Positions 27,405 through 36,582 of a stretch of 64,000 nucleotides of DNA are shown piece after piece. How positions within the stretch are numbered: the first letter of the stretch is position 1; every line of letters begins with the position of its first letter. Below the pieces are notes generated by a model that made no database searches, was not told the DNA's origin, and saw only the letters and a program-made list of their open reading frames with translations. The position numbers and the translations under genes are program-made. This DNA comes from JBEBSD01 sp040394475 (GTDB lineage Bacteria > Bacteroidota > Bacteroidia > Cytophagales > Spirosomataceae), in contig JBEBSD010000028.1 in the NCBI GenBank assembly GCA_040394475.1, positions 4,073-68,072 on the forward strand. Reading direction: 5' to 3'.

Positions 27405-29123
27405 CTACCATCCGGGATTATTTGTTCCGAGATTCGGATTAAGCCCCAGCTCGTTGACAGGCAAAGGCCAAAGGTAGTCGCGACCTACATTAAACGTCCG
27501 CTTGTCTGCCGCTTCCAGAAGTGTATATCCGTCCTGCATGGCGGGCAATGCTGTGCCGGTCGCGTACTCGTTGGGGAAAATCCGGGCTCCGATAAGCGCT
27601 TTAGGCAGCTCCTTTTCTGCAGCCTTCCACCGGAGAAGATCCCAGTACCGAAAGCCTTCAAATGCCAGCTCCACCGTTCGTTCCCGCCGGAGTTCAGTGC
27701 GCATATCCAATCCGTTGGAGCTTACAAAGGCATTTGTTAACGGCGGCAGTAGGTCCGGCCGGTTGTTGGTCGCCCGGCTGCGGATCAAGTTAATGGTTTT
27801 GTCGAGATCGTCGTCGCTGATCCCGTCTGTCATTTCAAAAAGCGCTTCTGCGTAATTCAGCAATACCTCGCTGTACCGTATGACTATCAGATCGACAAAG
27901 CTCCGGTTGGGGAGCCAGTCCGCCGAGGTGTGATACTTCTTAAGCCTGTAGTAGGGTGTCGCAACGTACTGGGGCTGGAAGGTATTTCCGGTTTCATCCC
28001 CCTTCCTGAAGATTGTCATTCCGAACCTGGGATCCCGGTTCCTGAACTCGGTCAGCGAGCTGGTCTCCCGGCCGGTGGAATCATAAACGGATTTACCGAC
28101 AGGCAGTCCATCTTTAAACAAGACCAAATGAGCATATGCCCGGGTCGCCGTTAACAGTCCGCTTCCCAGATCCAGTACCTGCCTTATATAGCCGTGGAAT
28201 GAGATAACATTGGCAATATCCTGGCCGTAGAGGCGCACCAGGATATTCTCCTTATTGGCGGCATAGGTTTCCCCTGCATTTTGAAACAGGTAGAAAAAAC
28301 TGCTGTCTTCTTTAGCGGGATAATAAAACAGGCGGTGCTTATCCTCGGAAATCACCGCTTTGCCGGCATCAATGGCTGCTTGTAAATGTTTTGAAGGATT
28401 TCCTATTCCCAGAAATTTCTGTCTTGTTCCTTCAAACAACGCCACTCTCGATTTGAACGCGAGCGCAGCGCTTCGCGTAATTCGACCATATTCATTGCCT
28501 GACGCCGAGCTAAGTAAATCCGGCTGCGGAAGGTGCCCGGCGGCAAAATCCAGGTCGGCATAGATGCTGTCGATCACCACCTCGCTGGAAGTACGGGGAC
28601 CAAACAAATCGGGGTCTTCGGCGGTAAGCGTCTTGAGGATCAGAGGCACGTCTCCAAAGCGTTTGATCAGTTCGAAATATCCAAAGGCACGGAAAAAACG
28701 TGCCTCGCCCCGGTAGCGATTCACAATTGCCGGATCCCCCTCTATGCGGCCGGCCTTATCCAGAATGTTGTTCGCTGCCCGGATCAGCTTATAGAAATTT
28801 GTCCATTCCACCGAGGTAGCCGGCGCCGTGGTACGGGAGCCGTTGCTGACCGTATTCAGCGATCCGGCGATAGGAGCCGCGATATCCGAATAGTTATCAT
28901 GCAAGGGAGTCGGCGTGCCGGAGGGATCGGTGGCATCGCTCAGACCGGGCAGGAAGGTATACAAGTAGTTGCAGCCCGTGGCGAGGTCCCCGGTAGTCTT
29001 CCAGAAAGCACCGTCCGTAATCGTAGTCTGGGCAACCTGGATCAGGTTTTTTTCGCAACCCGGCATGACAAGGACGATTAGCAGTCCCCCCAGGCAACCT
29101 AAAAATTTTCTAATATGGTTCAT
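27405..29123 (-). CDS. SusD-like outer-membrane lipoprotein
   Basis: 572 residues; lipoprotein signal MNHIRKFLGCLGGLLIVLVMPGC with the lipobox at Cys23. Family patterns: ARFFRAFGYFELIKRFGDVP (about 135-155) and the C-terminal LRRERTVELAFEGFRYWDLLRW, ending GTNNPGW. It starts 21 bases after the STN-SusC gene and is its binding partner in the first sigma/FecR-controlled regulon. Confidence 0.95.
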   Translation of the reverse strand: MNHIRKFLGCLGGLLIVLVMPGCEKNLIQVAQTTITDGAFWKTTGDLATGCNYLYTFLPGLSDATDPSGTPTPLHDNYSDIAAPIAGSLNTVSNGSRTTAPATSVEWTNFYKLIRAANNILDKAGRIEGDPAIVNRYRGEARFFRAFGYFELIKRFGDVPLILKTLTAEDPDLFGPRTSSEVVIDSIYADLDFAAGHLPQPDLLSSASGNEYGRITRSAALAFKSRVALFEGTRQKFLGIGNPSKHLQAAIDAGKAVISEDKHRLFYYPAKEDSSFFYLFQNAGETYAANKENILVRLYGQDIANVISFHGYIRQVLDLGSGLLTATRAYAHLVLFKDGLPVGKSVYDSTGRETSSLTEFRNRDPRFGMTIFRKGDETGNTFQPQYVATPYYRLKKYHTSADWLPNRSFVDLIVIRYSEVLLNYAEALFEMTDGISDDDLDKTINLIRSRATNNRPDLLPPLTNAFVSSNGLDMRTELRRERTVELAFEGFRYWDLLRWKAAEKELPKALIGARIFPNEYATGTALPAMQDGYTLLEAADKRTFNVGRDYLWPLPVNELGLNPNLGTNNPGW

Positions 29124-29144
29124 ACCAAAATGAGTTGTATGGAT

Positions 29145-32100
29145 TTATTGAAATGATACATTCACACCCATTGAATAGGAGCGGAACATTGGGTATTGAA
29201 ATCCTGAGTTGTTCGGGTTTTCAGCATCGAAATACTTAAACCACATTTTGTTCTTCTCCCATACATCCTGCCCGCTCAGGAAGATGCGCGCCTTCGCAAT
29301 ATGAAGTTTCTGAGTCAACGCCGCAGGCAACGTATAGCCTACCTGTATGTTTTTCAGGCGGATATAAGCGGCATTCTGCACCCAATGGCTCGACGTGTTG
29401 GCATTCCATACGGCGCCTACATAGGGCCTGGGAAAACGTGCATCCGTATTTTCCGGGGTCCAATAATCCTGATGTATGGCCCATGGCTGACGCCACCCCT
29501 CGTAAAACGGAACCAACGTCTGTGCCATCAGCATCATTTTTCGCTTGCCCACCCCCTGGAAGAGTACGGAGAAGTCAAAGTCCTTCCAGTTAGTTCCTAA
29601 ATTGGCGCCGAAGGTGTAACGGGGGTTCAAGTCTCCCAGGTTCACCAGATCGCCATGGTCATCCACACGGCCAAGCCCGGCATTGATTCTGCCGTCGCCG
29701 TTGATATCCTTCAGCTTGATATCGCCGGCGCCGGTCTGGGTGTTCTGCAAGGCATGCGCTTTTACTTCTTCGGCGCTGCTAAAATAGCCTTCGGCCACAT
29801 AGCCGAAAATAGTGCTCAGCGGCAGCCCCGGCAGATAGGGATTCAGCCCTTCTTTATATGCGACGGGACCTTCATACCGGGTGACCGTATTCTGGTTGTC
29901 GCTGACATTGAGGCTGACGGAGTAACCGCCGCCCCTGAATTTGTCGCGCCAGCTTAGGATGGTCTCCCAGCCTTTTACCCTGAGCGAAGCCGCGTTGGTC
30001 GAATTGGGTGTGAGGCCAAGCGTGGCGGGCAGGTTCAAACGGATAAACACATTGTTATTATTGCGCACATAGTAATCGAAACTTCCGGTCAGCCGGTTAT
30101 TGAAAAGCCCGATGTCAACTCCGGCGTTGATGGTCTCAATAATCTCCCACCCTTTTCCTGCAGAAGGAATCGCATTCTGATACACATACGGCGTAGCGGC
30201 ATCATTGAAGGGATAGACACCGCCGTTTAGCAAAGCCTGATAGTCATAGTTATAGGCGTTCAGGTTTGTGGATTGGGCGCCGCCCAGCTGTCCCCAGGAC
30301 CACCGCAGTTTGAATTCGTCCATGAAGGGCAGGGCACTGGCAAACCAGGGTTCGGTGTTTAAGCGCCACGCCGCCGAGGCCGAAGGGAAAAAGGCACTCT
30401 GATAACCCGGGGCCAGCCTTGAAGTAGCGTCGTTTCGTACGTTCACTTCCAGAAAATATTTACTGGCGTAGTTGTAGGTTAGCCGCCCGAAATAGGAAAC
30501 CCATGTATTGACCTGTATATTATCCGTTACGTTGCCCGGAGAAGTAGCAGCCAGTATCGAATAGTTCAGCGTGGGAAGGTTGTTGGATAACAGGGCTGTT
30601 TGCCTGGCCGATATAAAGTTGTAGCTGTACTCTTTGTATTCAAATCCCCCGAGCGCATGAAATGAGTGATTATCGCCGAACTGCCAGTCATAGTCTGCCA
30701 GTGCCTGTACGTTTTGCCAGCTTTGGGTGGCCCTGCTTTTCTGCAGGGAGTTCGTGGGATTGATACTTCCTCCGGAAACCGGTGTATGGGGATCGTTTAA
30801 TGTATAACGGGGAATAGTCCGCTGGAAGTTGTCCCTGTTGTACTGTTGAAAACGGGGACTGTAAACCAGGCGAAGTCCCAATCCTTTTACAAGGTTATCG
30901 GCCCGGAAGGTAATAACGCCCTCCATGCTATGCTGCATCGACTTATCATAGCCTCCGTCTTTCAATACCGGGTATGCGTTTGAAGTTGTTCCGACATAGG
31001 CATACCGGTCCTCATAGCCCGGGAGAAAAATCGGATTCCTGGCAGTCCGGATCTGGTAGATTTGATACATCAGCCCATAATCATTGGATATCGACATGGC
31101 AGGCGCCTGAATACGTGGTTGCGTATAAGACAGCCTGGTGTCTATGCTGAATACATTGTTGAGCTTTGTATTGAGGTTCAGGCGGGCATTGTAACGTTGC
31201 GTCGCGTCGGGTCCGATCTTAAACGTTCCTTTCTGGGAAAAGTATCCGATTGAGAACAAATATTGGGTTCGTTCGTTCCCGCCGCTGATACTGACGTTCT
31301 GGTTTTGAACCGGGCTGGTCCGGCGCATCAGGATATCGGCGAGGTTGTTGTCAAAGAAAAAGTCGTAGCCTCCGGCCCCGTTTTCAACGACATTCGTATC
31401 GGGATCCATCAGCCAGCCAATCTGCTGCGGCGAATAGGCACGCCCGCCGTTGACATTGAACTGCGCCAGGTTGTTCATTTGCGCCTGTTCCCAGGAATGC
31501 AGCAGCTCAGGTTGGTTATAAGGGCTGTTAATCGTAAAAAGGCCGGTATAATCGACGCGCACTTTTTGTACAGATCCTTTTTTGGTCGATACCAGAATGA
31601 CGCCGCCACCCGCTTTAGCGCCGTAAATAGCGGCCGCAGCGGCATCTTTCAGCACCGAAATATTCGCAATATCATTCGGATTAATTAATGAAAGATCCCC
31701 TTCGACACCATCCACAATCACTAAGGGGCTATTGCCTGCTTCCGCATTAATAGAGGTAGCCCCCCGTATCTGGGCTCCCCAGCCCTCCATTCCCGGCTGA
31801 CCGCTCGACCGCGTGATGACCAAACCGGGAGCCGCACCCTGCAAAGCCGCTACTGAATTGGTCACCGGCCGGTTTTCAATGGCTTTACTGTCCACGGTTG
31901 AAACAGCCCCGGTAAGATTAACTTTTCTCTCGGTGCCATACCCCACCACCACCACCTCCTCCAACGCCCTTTCATCGGCCTTCAGGGCAATCTCGATGGT
32001 GGTCCTGTTTCCAACCAGGGCTTCTTCGGACAGGTACCCCACGAACGAAAACACTAACACCGCCTTTTCATTGGCCACGACAATAGAGAAGCTCCCGTCC

Positions 32101-32735
32101 CCGGTGCTGCTTGTCCCTTGTGGCGTCCCTTTGATCAGAATGCTGACTCCGGGAAGACCATCTCCCTTTTCATCCGTTACCTTGCCTCGTATCGTGATGT
32201 TTTCCGGTTTCGGAAGGTCTACCTTCTGAGATAAATCCTTTGCCTCCAACCATTCCTGAGCGGTGGTGCCCTGAATGGGTAGGACGGACGATTGAATCGT
32301 CATCAACGGCTTGTCCGCAAGCGGCAGGCGCTTTTCGTTGATCACTACCGTGTTATCAATAATGGCATAGGTAAGCGGCTGGTGCTTCAGTACAAGGTCG
32401 AGCGCTTCCCTGACGGTGGCGTTCTTTACCCTGACGTTAATCTTTCCTGCACTCTTCAGCAAATGGCTTTCGTACCAGAAAATCACCCCGCTCTGCTTCT
32501 TGATTTCGTTGAGAACCCTTTCAAGCGAAGCACTTTTCTCGGATAGCGTAATTTTCTGGGAAAAACCTTCCGCAAAAACATGCACACAGGCCAGTGTGAT
32601 GCAAATGGCAATCAGTTTGATCCGCATAATGATTCGGCCTAGGGTAACGGGATTAAGCCGGTCCTGAAAGGGTGCCAGGCTGTGTAATACGCTAATTTTT
32701 CGGTAAAAACGCGTCTTGTCAATACAAAATGTCAT
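29145..32735 (-). CDS. SusC-like receptor with STN signalling domain
   Basis: 1196 residues from ATG 32735. An alternative start at 32627 gives a more ordinary signal peptide, MRIKLIAICITLACVHVFA, and the extra 36 residues may be a family-specific extension; I leave the long form. Order: secretin/TonB short N-terminal (STN) domain (about 66-135), carboxypeptidase-D-like domain (about 180-270), EVVVVGYGTERKVNLTGAVS, plug, barrel. The end GVNVSFQ carries one Gln beyond the usual terminal Phe. The STN domain is the part that in Fec-type systems contacts the FecR anti-sigma in the periplasm, and a fecR and a sigma gene lie immediately upstream. Confidence 0.94.
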   Translation of the reverse strand: MTFCIDKTRFYRKISVLHSLAPFQDRLNPVTLGRIIMRIKLIAICITLACVHVFAEGFSQKITLSEKSASLERVLNEIKKQSGVIFWYESHLLKSAGKINVRVKNATVREALDLVLKHQPLTYAIIDNTVVINEKRLPLADKPLMTIQSSVLPIQGTTAQEWLEAKDLSQKVDLPKPENITIRGKVTDEKGDGLPGVSILIKGTPQGTSSTGDGSFSIVVANEKAVLVFSFVGYLSEEALVGNRTTIEIALKADERALEEVVVVGYGTERKVNLTGAVSTVDSKAIENRPVTNSVAALQGAAPGLVITRSSGQPGMEGWGAQIRGATSINAEAGNSPLVIVDGVEGDLSLINPNDIANISVLKDAAAAAIYGAKAGGGVILVSTKKGSVQKVRVDYTGLFTINSPYNQPELLHSWEQAQMNNLAQFNVNGGRAYSPQQIGWLMDPDTNVVENGAGGYDFFFDNNLADILMRRTSPVQNQNVSISGGNERTQYLFSIGYFSQKGTFKIGPDATQRYNARLNLNTKLNNVFSIDTRLSYTQPRIQAPAMSISNDYGLMYQIYQIRTARNPIFLPGYEDRYAYVGTTSNAYPVLKDGGYDKSMQHSMEGVITFRADNLVKGLGLRLVYSPRFQQYNRDNFQRTIPRYTLNDPHTPVSGGSINPTNSLQKSRATQSWQNVQALADYDWQFGDNHSFHALGGFEYKEYSYNFISARQTALLSNNLPTLNYSILAATSPGNVTDNIQVNTWVSYFGRLTYNYASKYFLEVNVRNDATSRLAPGYQSAFFPSASAAWRLNTEPWFASALPFMDEFKLRWSWGQLGGAQSTNLNAYNYDYQALLNGGVYPFNDAATPYVYQNAIPSAGKGWEIIETINAGVDIGLFNNRLTGSFDYYVRNNNNVFIRLNLPATLGLTPNSTNAASLRVKGWETILSWRDKFRGGGYSVSLNVSDNQNTVTRYEGPVAYKEGLNPYLPGLPLSTIFGYVAEGYFSSAEEVKAHALQNTQTGAGDIKLKDINGDGRINAGLGRVDDHGDLVNLGDLNPRYTFGANLGTNWKDFDFSVLFQGVGKRKMMLMAQTLVPFYEGWRQPWAIHQDYWTPENTDARFPRPYVGAVWNANTSSHWVQNAAYIRLKNIQVGYTLPAALTQKLHIAKARIFLSGQDVWEKNKMWFKYFDAENPNNSGFQYPMFRSYSMGVNVSFQ

Positions 32736-32800
32736 AATTTTGTACGGTTTGGGTTAAATGGAACAAATGGACTTTGCGAGATGTACACCCTGACTGTCGG

Positions 32801-32832
32801 CCGGAAGTGTTCGTAGCACTCCCGGCTTTTTT
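32801..32832 (+). promoter_or_regulatory. Conserved hairpin with T-run upstream of STN-susC (copy 1)
   Basis: Arms CCGGAAGTG (32801-32809) and CACTCCCGG (32817-32825), one mismatch, followed on the plus strand by C and six Ts, then GTTG. A GAG-NN-GTACAC block precedes it at 32778-32788. The same arrangement recurs at 42031-42085 upstream of the other STN-susC. On the plus strand it looks like an intrinsic terminator facing the regulon; on the coding strand it would be a leader structure or DNA site. Confidence 0.6.
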
Positions 32833-32888
32833 GTTGGGCGGTTAAGAATTATGTGTCGGGTCGGAACATGGGACTGAATGGTTGGTGA

Positions 32889-34067
32889 TCAGGGAATTAC
32901 ATTTATGTGCTTTCCGTCCACCCGAAACCGGATGCCGCTGGTCTCGAGTATCTGCAGCAGACTTGAAAGCTTCGAATCCCGGGAAATCCCCCCGGTAAAG
33001 AGACGTTTGGGAATCTCACCGTCGTAGACAATGTCTACGTCGTACCATCTGGCGATTTGCCGCATGATGTCCCTGATGTCGGCGTCCTTGAACAGGAGCT
33101 GCCCGTTCTTCCAGGCAATGGCTTCTTCCATGTCGGCCGCATCGGTCACCAGCAGCTCTCCGTTTTCTGACAAATGTGCTTGTTGGTTGGGCATAAGCAG
33201 CGCTTTAGTTCCTTTTTTGCCGGTTACCTCCACACTTCCTTCCAGCAGCGTGGTCTTCACACTTTTTTCGTCGTTGTAACTGTTGACATTGAACTGCGTC
33301 CCCAGTACACGAATAGTCTGCCTGTCGTTGACATTGACCAGGAAGGGAATTTTCCTGGTGGCATCTTCCTGGTCGCCGGATAGCGGAACGATCTCAAAAA
33401 ATGCCTCTCCGGTAAGTTCCACATAGCGTTCACCCGAAATAAACCGGGTGGGATACCGCAGCGAGGACGCCGAGTTCAGCCACACCATACTCCCGTCGGG
33501 AAGACGCAGCCGGTATTGGCCGCCGCGGGGTGTGGTAATGGTATGATAGGCAACCGGTTCGTTGGGCGAGTCCAGCGTTTCATAGACTATCAGGCCTCCT
33601 TCCTTACGGATACGGATCCCCTGCCCGTCCTTTAGTATCCCGTTTTGTTGGCTGTCGAGGGAAAGCACCGAACCATCGCCGAAAGTAAGGAAGGCCTTAT
33701 TCCCTCCGGGAGCAGCATCATGAACGGCCAGCGTGGTGAGCGTTCCGGTGGCGGGAGGGGAAATCCGGTCGGGTAGCAGGTAGACTCCCGTAGCAATCAT
33801 AACCAACAGGACAGCGGCAGCGGCTACGGACTTCCACAACGGTAGTGACCGGGATACTACGGGTTGCAGCCTGCGGCGGATGCCGGCCAGGATTTGCCCG
33901 CGGTGAGCGTCCTCGCTTCCGGCCCTGGATTCCGGCACATGCACAAGGACATCCTGGTCCTGGTTGTACCATTGTGCAAACTCCTCCTGCTCGGTAGCAG
34001 TAATGGTGCCGTCCAGCCATTTCCGGGCCAGTTCTTCCAGACGTTTTTCGGGATCGGTTGGTCTCAT
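32889..34067 (-). CDS. FecR family anti-sigma factor
   Basis: 392 residues. The cytoplasmic N-terminal domain (about 1-78, LARKWLDGTITATEQEEFAQWY) should bind the sigma factor. One membrane helix follows (about 80-100). The periplasmic FecR domain (about 130-270) contains GGQYRLRLPDGSMVWLNSAS, and the C-terminal DUF4974-type domain (about 320-392) begins LLFKDADIRDIMRQI. It is encoded 90 bases downstream of its sigma gene and upstream of the STN-SusC that should signal to it. Confidence 0.94.
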   Translation of the reverse strand: MRPTDPEKRLEELARKWLDGTITATEQEEFAQWYNQDQDVLVHVPESRAGSEDAHRGQILAGIRRRLQPVVSRSLPLWKSVAAAAVLLVMIATGVYLLPDRISPPATGTLTTLAVHDAAPGGNKAFLTFGDGSVLSLDSQQNGILKDGQGIRIRKEGGLIVYETLDSPNEPVAYHTITTPRGGQYRLRLPDGSMVWLNSASSLRYPTRFISGERYVELTGEAFFEIVPLSGDQEDATRKIPFLVNVNDRQTIRVLGTQFNVNSYNDEKSVKTTLLEGSVEVTGKKGTKALLMPNQQAHLSENGELLVTDAADMEEAIAWKNGQLLFKDADIRDIMRQIARWYDVDIVYDGEIPKRLFTGGISRDSKLSSLLQILETSGIRFRVDGKHINVIP

Positions 34068-34157
34068 CAGGTTAGAGGTACTTTATAGATAAGTCCCTCG
34101 TGGGATACGAATCCCTTAGTCTCCTGTAAAAAAAGATGAAATTAATTCGCCGAGTCC

Positions 34158-34742
34158 TTATCTCAGCAAGAACTGCAACCATACGGCGACCAGAAGGATG
34201 TCCAGTCCGTTGCGGAGCGTTTTCAGCGCCTTTCCCAGGTGGGCTTCTACTGTTTTCTCAGAAATGCCTACCTCCTCAGCGATCCGTTTTTGAGAATAGC
34301 CCTGTTCGCGGCTCAGATGGTATACCAGTCTGCATTTTTCGGGTAAGGCTGCGACCATCACTTCGAGTCGGCGACGCAATTCCTCGAACTCCAGCCATTC
34401 CTGGGTAGCATTATCCAATATTCCCTGTGTGTGCTGCCGATGAGCCGCATACCGTCGCTGATGATCGCGCCTGGCCAGGGTCTTAATGACGCGGTACTTT
34501 ACAGCGACAGCCAGGTAATTATCAAGAGAAGAAGTGAGCTCCAGCCGGTCACGCCGGTTCCAGAGCGCAACAAAGAGGTCTTGTACAATTTCCTCCGCCT
34601 CGGCAATATCGCCCCCGGTTTTGTTGGCAGCTACGACCAGCAGTTTTTTCCAATAACGATTGTAAATTGCCGTGAACGCCTCATCCTCCCCCGCTTTCAT
34701 CAGGGCAACCAGTTCATGATCGTTATACTGCTGATAGTTCAT
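34158..34742 (-). CDS. ECF-type RNA polymerase sigma factor
   Basis: 194 residues from ATG 34742 (MNYQQYNDHELVALMKAG); upstream in-frame ATGs give no sigma-like sequence and would overlap the predicted -7 element at 34793-34786. Region 2 (about 10-85) includes YNRYWKKLLVVAANKTGG and AEEIVQDLFVALW. Region 4 (about 125-180) has YSQKRIAEEVGISEKTVEAHLGKALKTL, a helix-turn-helix. It is the Bacteroidota sigma-70 class paired with FecR and should turn on the downstream susC/D genes. An unusual hydrophobic tail, DILLVAVWLQFLL, ends the protein; similar tails occur in this class. Confidence 0.95.
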   Translation of the reverse strand: MNYQQYNDHELVALMKAGEDEAFTAIYNRYWKKLLVVAANKTGGDIAEAEEIVQDLFVALWNRRDRLELTSSLDNYLAVAVKYRVIKTLARRDHQRRYAAHRQHTQGILDNATQEWLEFEELRRRLEVMVAALPEKCRLVYHLSREQGYSQKRIAEEVGISEKTVEAHLGKALKTLRNGLDILLVAVWLQFLLR

Positions 34743-34785
34743 GGATAGTTGATGCCGGGGAATGAGAATATCATTAAAAGAAAAG

Positions 34786-34793
34786 CAAATATA
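34786..34793 (-). promoter_or_regulatory. Predicted -7 element of the first sigma gene
   Basis: Minus strand TATATTTG matches TAnnTTTG exactly, 43 bases upstream of the chosen ATG. No TTG is found at 19-21 bases, so the -33 side is weak. Confidence 0.45.
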
Positions 34794-34975
34794 ACTGAAT
34801 TTATACCTTGAAAGGAAGCAGGAAAATGCTGCTATAGGTATGATTGCTGTCGCTGCTCTTATTAACGATGATCCGCTTAACGTCCGCATCGGGCCGGGTG
34901 ACCAGGGCGCTCAGGTCTTGGGAACTAAATTCATCAGGGATTTTTTTTTGCGTTTTGCCAGGATTGGGGGACACC

Positions 34976-34988
34976 GTCCCTCCGGGAC
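34976..34988. repeat. Short palindrome GTCCC-TCC-GGGAC
   Basis: Five-base perfect arms in the 215-base gap between the phosphodiesterase gene and the first sigma gene, flanked by G-rich blocks on both sides (TGGGGGACAC and TGTGGGGGATA). It resembles dispersed GTCCC-GGGAC repeats of Bacteroidota genomes. The 60-codon minus-strand frame across it is probably not a gene. Confidence 0.5.
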
Positions 34989-35104
34989 TTTTGTGGGGGA
35001 TAGGTAAGCCAATAGGTCTAAATTTATTTCCGGTGACTTAAGATCGTTGGTGATACCCCTTTGCGCTCCTTCACTGTCAGACAGCGTATTCAAAGCTTTT
35101 CCGA

Positions 35105-36448
35105 TCAGTCAGTAACATTCGACAAAACAGTTTGTTGCAAATTCTTTATGGCTGGCATTTCCAAATTGAGAAGTCTTGCGATAAGGGGGGCAATATCTGT
35201 TACAGACATTTTTTCAATCTTAATGCCGCTTTTTATCCCGGCGCCTTGCGCTATAAAGCCGGTCTCTATCTGCTGGAAGTCGGGGAAATGTCCATGATCT
35301 CCTCTGGTTTTTGCTTTGGGTCTTATCGCCTCCCCTTCTGTTTCCCAACCTAAGGTAGCTCCATTCTCACCTGTCAGGGCAAGATCTACCGCCGGGTCGG
35401 CTTCTGCTTTCCTCAACAGAGCTGATTTGATGACACGAAAATGCGTTTTCTCGTATGCAGATCGCGACTGCAGGAGCTCTTCGACTTTTTGAAGTGTTTT
35501 TTTATCGGATTTATCTTTCAAATGCAAAAAGGAAGATCCGGCAACGGGATAGAAAAAGGCCTTCCAGTCGCCATTTTCGACGTTATTGATCAGTCCTGCT
35601 TCTTTAAGCCATACATTCGGATGAAGGTCCTTGTCTCCGGAAACGAACCCATGATCTCCTGTCACGATAATCGTACTTGTTTCGCGGATTCCTGACGATT
35701 CCAACGCCCGTATAATAAGACCAATCGCACGGTCTGCCTGTCTTACTGCCTCTGCGATCGGTTCTCCTTCAAGCCCATTCCCATGCTGGGCGGCATCCAG
35801 GCCCAGGAGATGAATACTTGTAAAGCCAGGGGTATGCTTTTCTATCAGGTAACTGGCGGCAGTTGCTATGTTGACGTCGATTCCTTTATTCAGAGGAGAG
35901 TAAAATAAAAAATTCATATCAGTGCCTTTCTCGTTAAATACCTTTTCTTTTATCTCCTCAATTAACCCGGATGGTCTTGAATGAGCGTAAGTACGCTCTC
36001 CGAGCTTGCCTACGTCCGGAATATTGTAATCAACCGGTGCATCCGCAGATACAGGCCACATCACAGACACCGTAGAAAGTCCGGCTTTTCTGGCGGCTTC
36101 CCATAATGAGAGGGATTTGATGGAGCTGAACTGCCAGTAAACAGAATCGCTTCGCGTAAAGGAAACAAAAGGAGAATTGTAATAAATACCATGCTTTTCG
36201 GGAGTAGTTCCGGTCATAATAGAAATATGATTAGGGTAGGTCATTGACGGGAATACACTTGTTACCCCTTTCGCATAAACTCCCCGGTTCATTAATCCTG
36301 CCAGGTTTTCAGCTCCCCATTGGGGGTTCAGGTAAAAGTCAGGGCGCAGACCATCTATAGTGACCAAAACTACATGACTGGTAGATTGTGACAGTGATTT
36401 AGCGGGGATAAGCAGGTATGCAAAAAAAAGAAGGCTGTAGATTTTCAT
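35105..36448 (-). CDS. Type I phosphodiesterase/nucleotide pyrophosphatase (alkaline phosphatase superfamily)
   Basis: 447 residues from ATG 36448, which gives the signal peptide MKIYSLLFFAYLLIPAKSLSQ; an in-frame ATG at 36517 would add 23 unrelated residues. Metal and nucleophile motifs are in place: VTIDGLRPDF (D32), FPSMTYPNH with T70 as the expected nucleophile, LGLDAAQHGNG (Asp and His), VTGDHGF (Asp-His) and GDHGHFP (His). It should hydrolyse a phosphodiester or pyrophosphate in the periplasm. It is the last gene of the second ECF regulon, 134 bases after susD, which makes the substrate of this regulon likely to be phosphorylated or nucleotide-linked (inference). Confidence 0.9.
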   Translation of the reverse strand: MKIYSLLFFAYLLIPAKSLSQSTSHVVLVTIDGLRPDFYLNPQWGAENLAGLMNRGVYAKGVTSVFPSMTYPNHISIMTGTTPEKHGIYYNSPFVSFTRSDSVYWQFSSIKSLSLWEAARKAGLSTVSVMWPVSADAPVDYNIPDVGKLGERTYAHSRPSGLIEEIKEKVFNEKGTDMNFLFYSPLNKGIDVNIATAASYLIEKHTPGFTSIHLLGLDAAQHGNGLEGEPIAEAVRQADRAIGLIIRALESSGIRETSTIIVTGDHGFVSGDKDLHPNVWLKEAGLINNVENGDWKAFFYPVAGSSFLHLKDKSDKKTLQKVEELLQSRSAYEKTHFRVIKSALLRKAEADPAVDLALTGENGATLGWETEGEAIRPKAKTRGDHGHFPDFQQIETGFIAQGAGIKSGIKIEKMSVTDIAPLIARLLNLEMPAIKNLQQTVLSNVTD

Positions 36449-36526
36449 TATATAAATAACTTGAAGTAACACAACAACATTTGGGTTAACATCCCAGACT
36501 GCTTGGCTGAATCGCATAGCGGTTCA

Positions 36527-36573
36527 AGGAGGACGTCTCCCGGAAGTCCTCCTATACGCGCCCGAGAGCGCGT
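36527..36573. repeat. Two adjacent hairpins between susD and the phosphodiesterase gene
   Basis: AGGAGGAC/GTCCTCCT (36527-36534 and 36546-36553) and ACGCGC/GCGCGT (36556-36561 and 36568-36573), both perfect. No T-run follows in the coding direction, so processing or partial attenuation is more likely than full termination. Confidence 0.5.
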
Positions 36574-36582
36574 GCCAATTCA

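Noticed and set aside
34911..35093. 60-codon minus-strand frame
   Set aside because: It runs across a GTCCC/GGGAC palindrome and A-rich spacer and has no domain or promoter.
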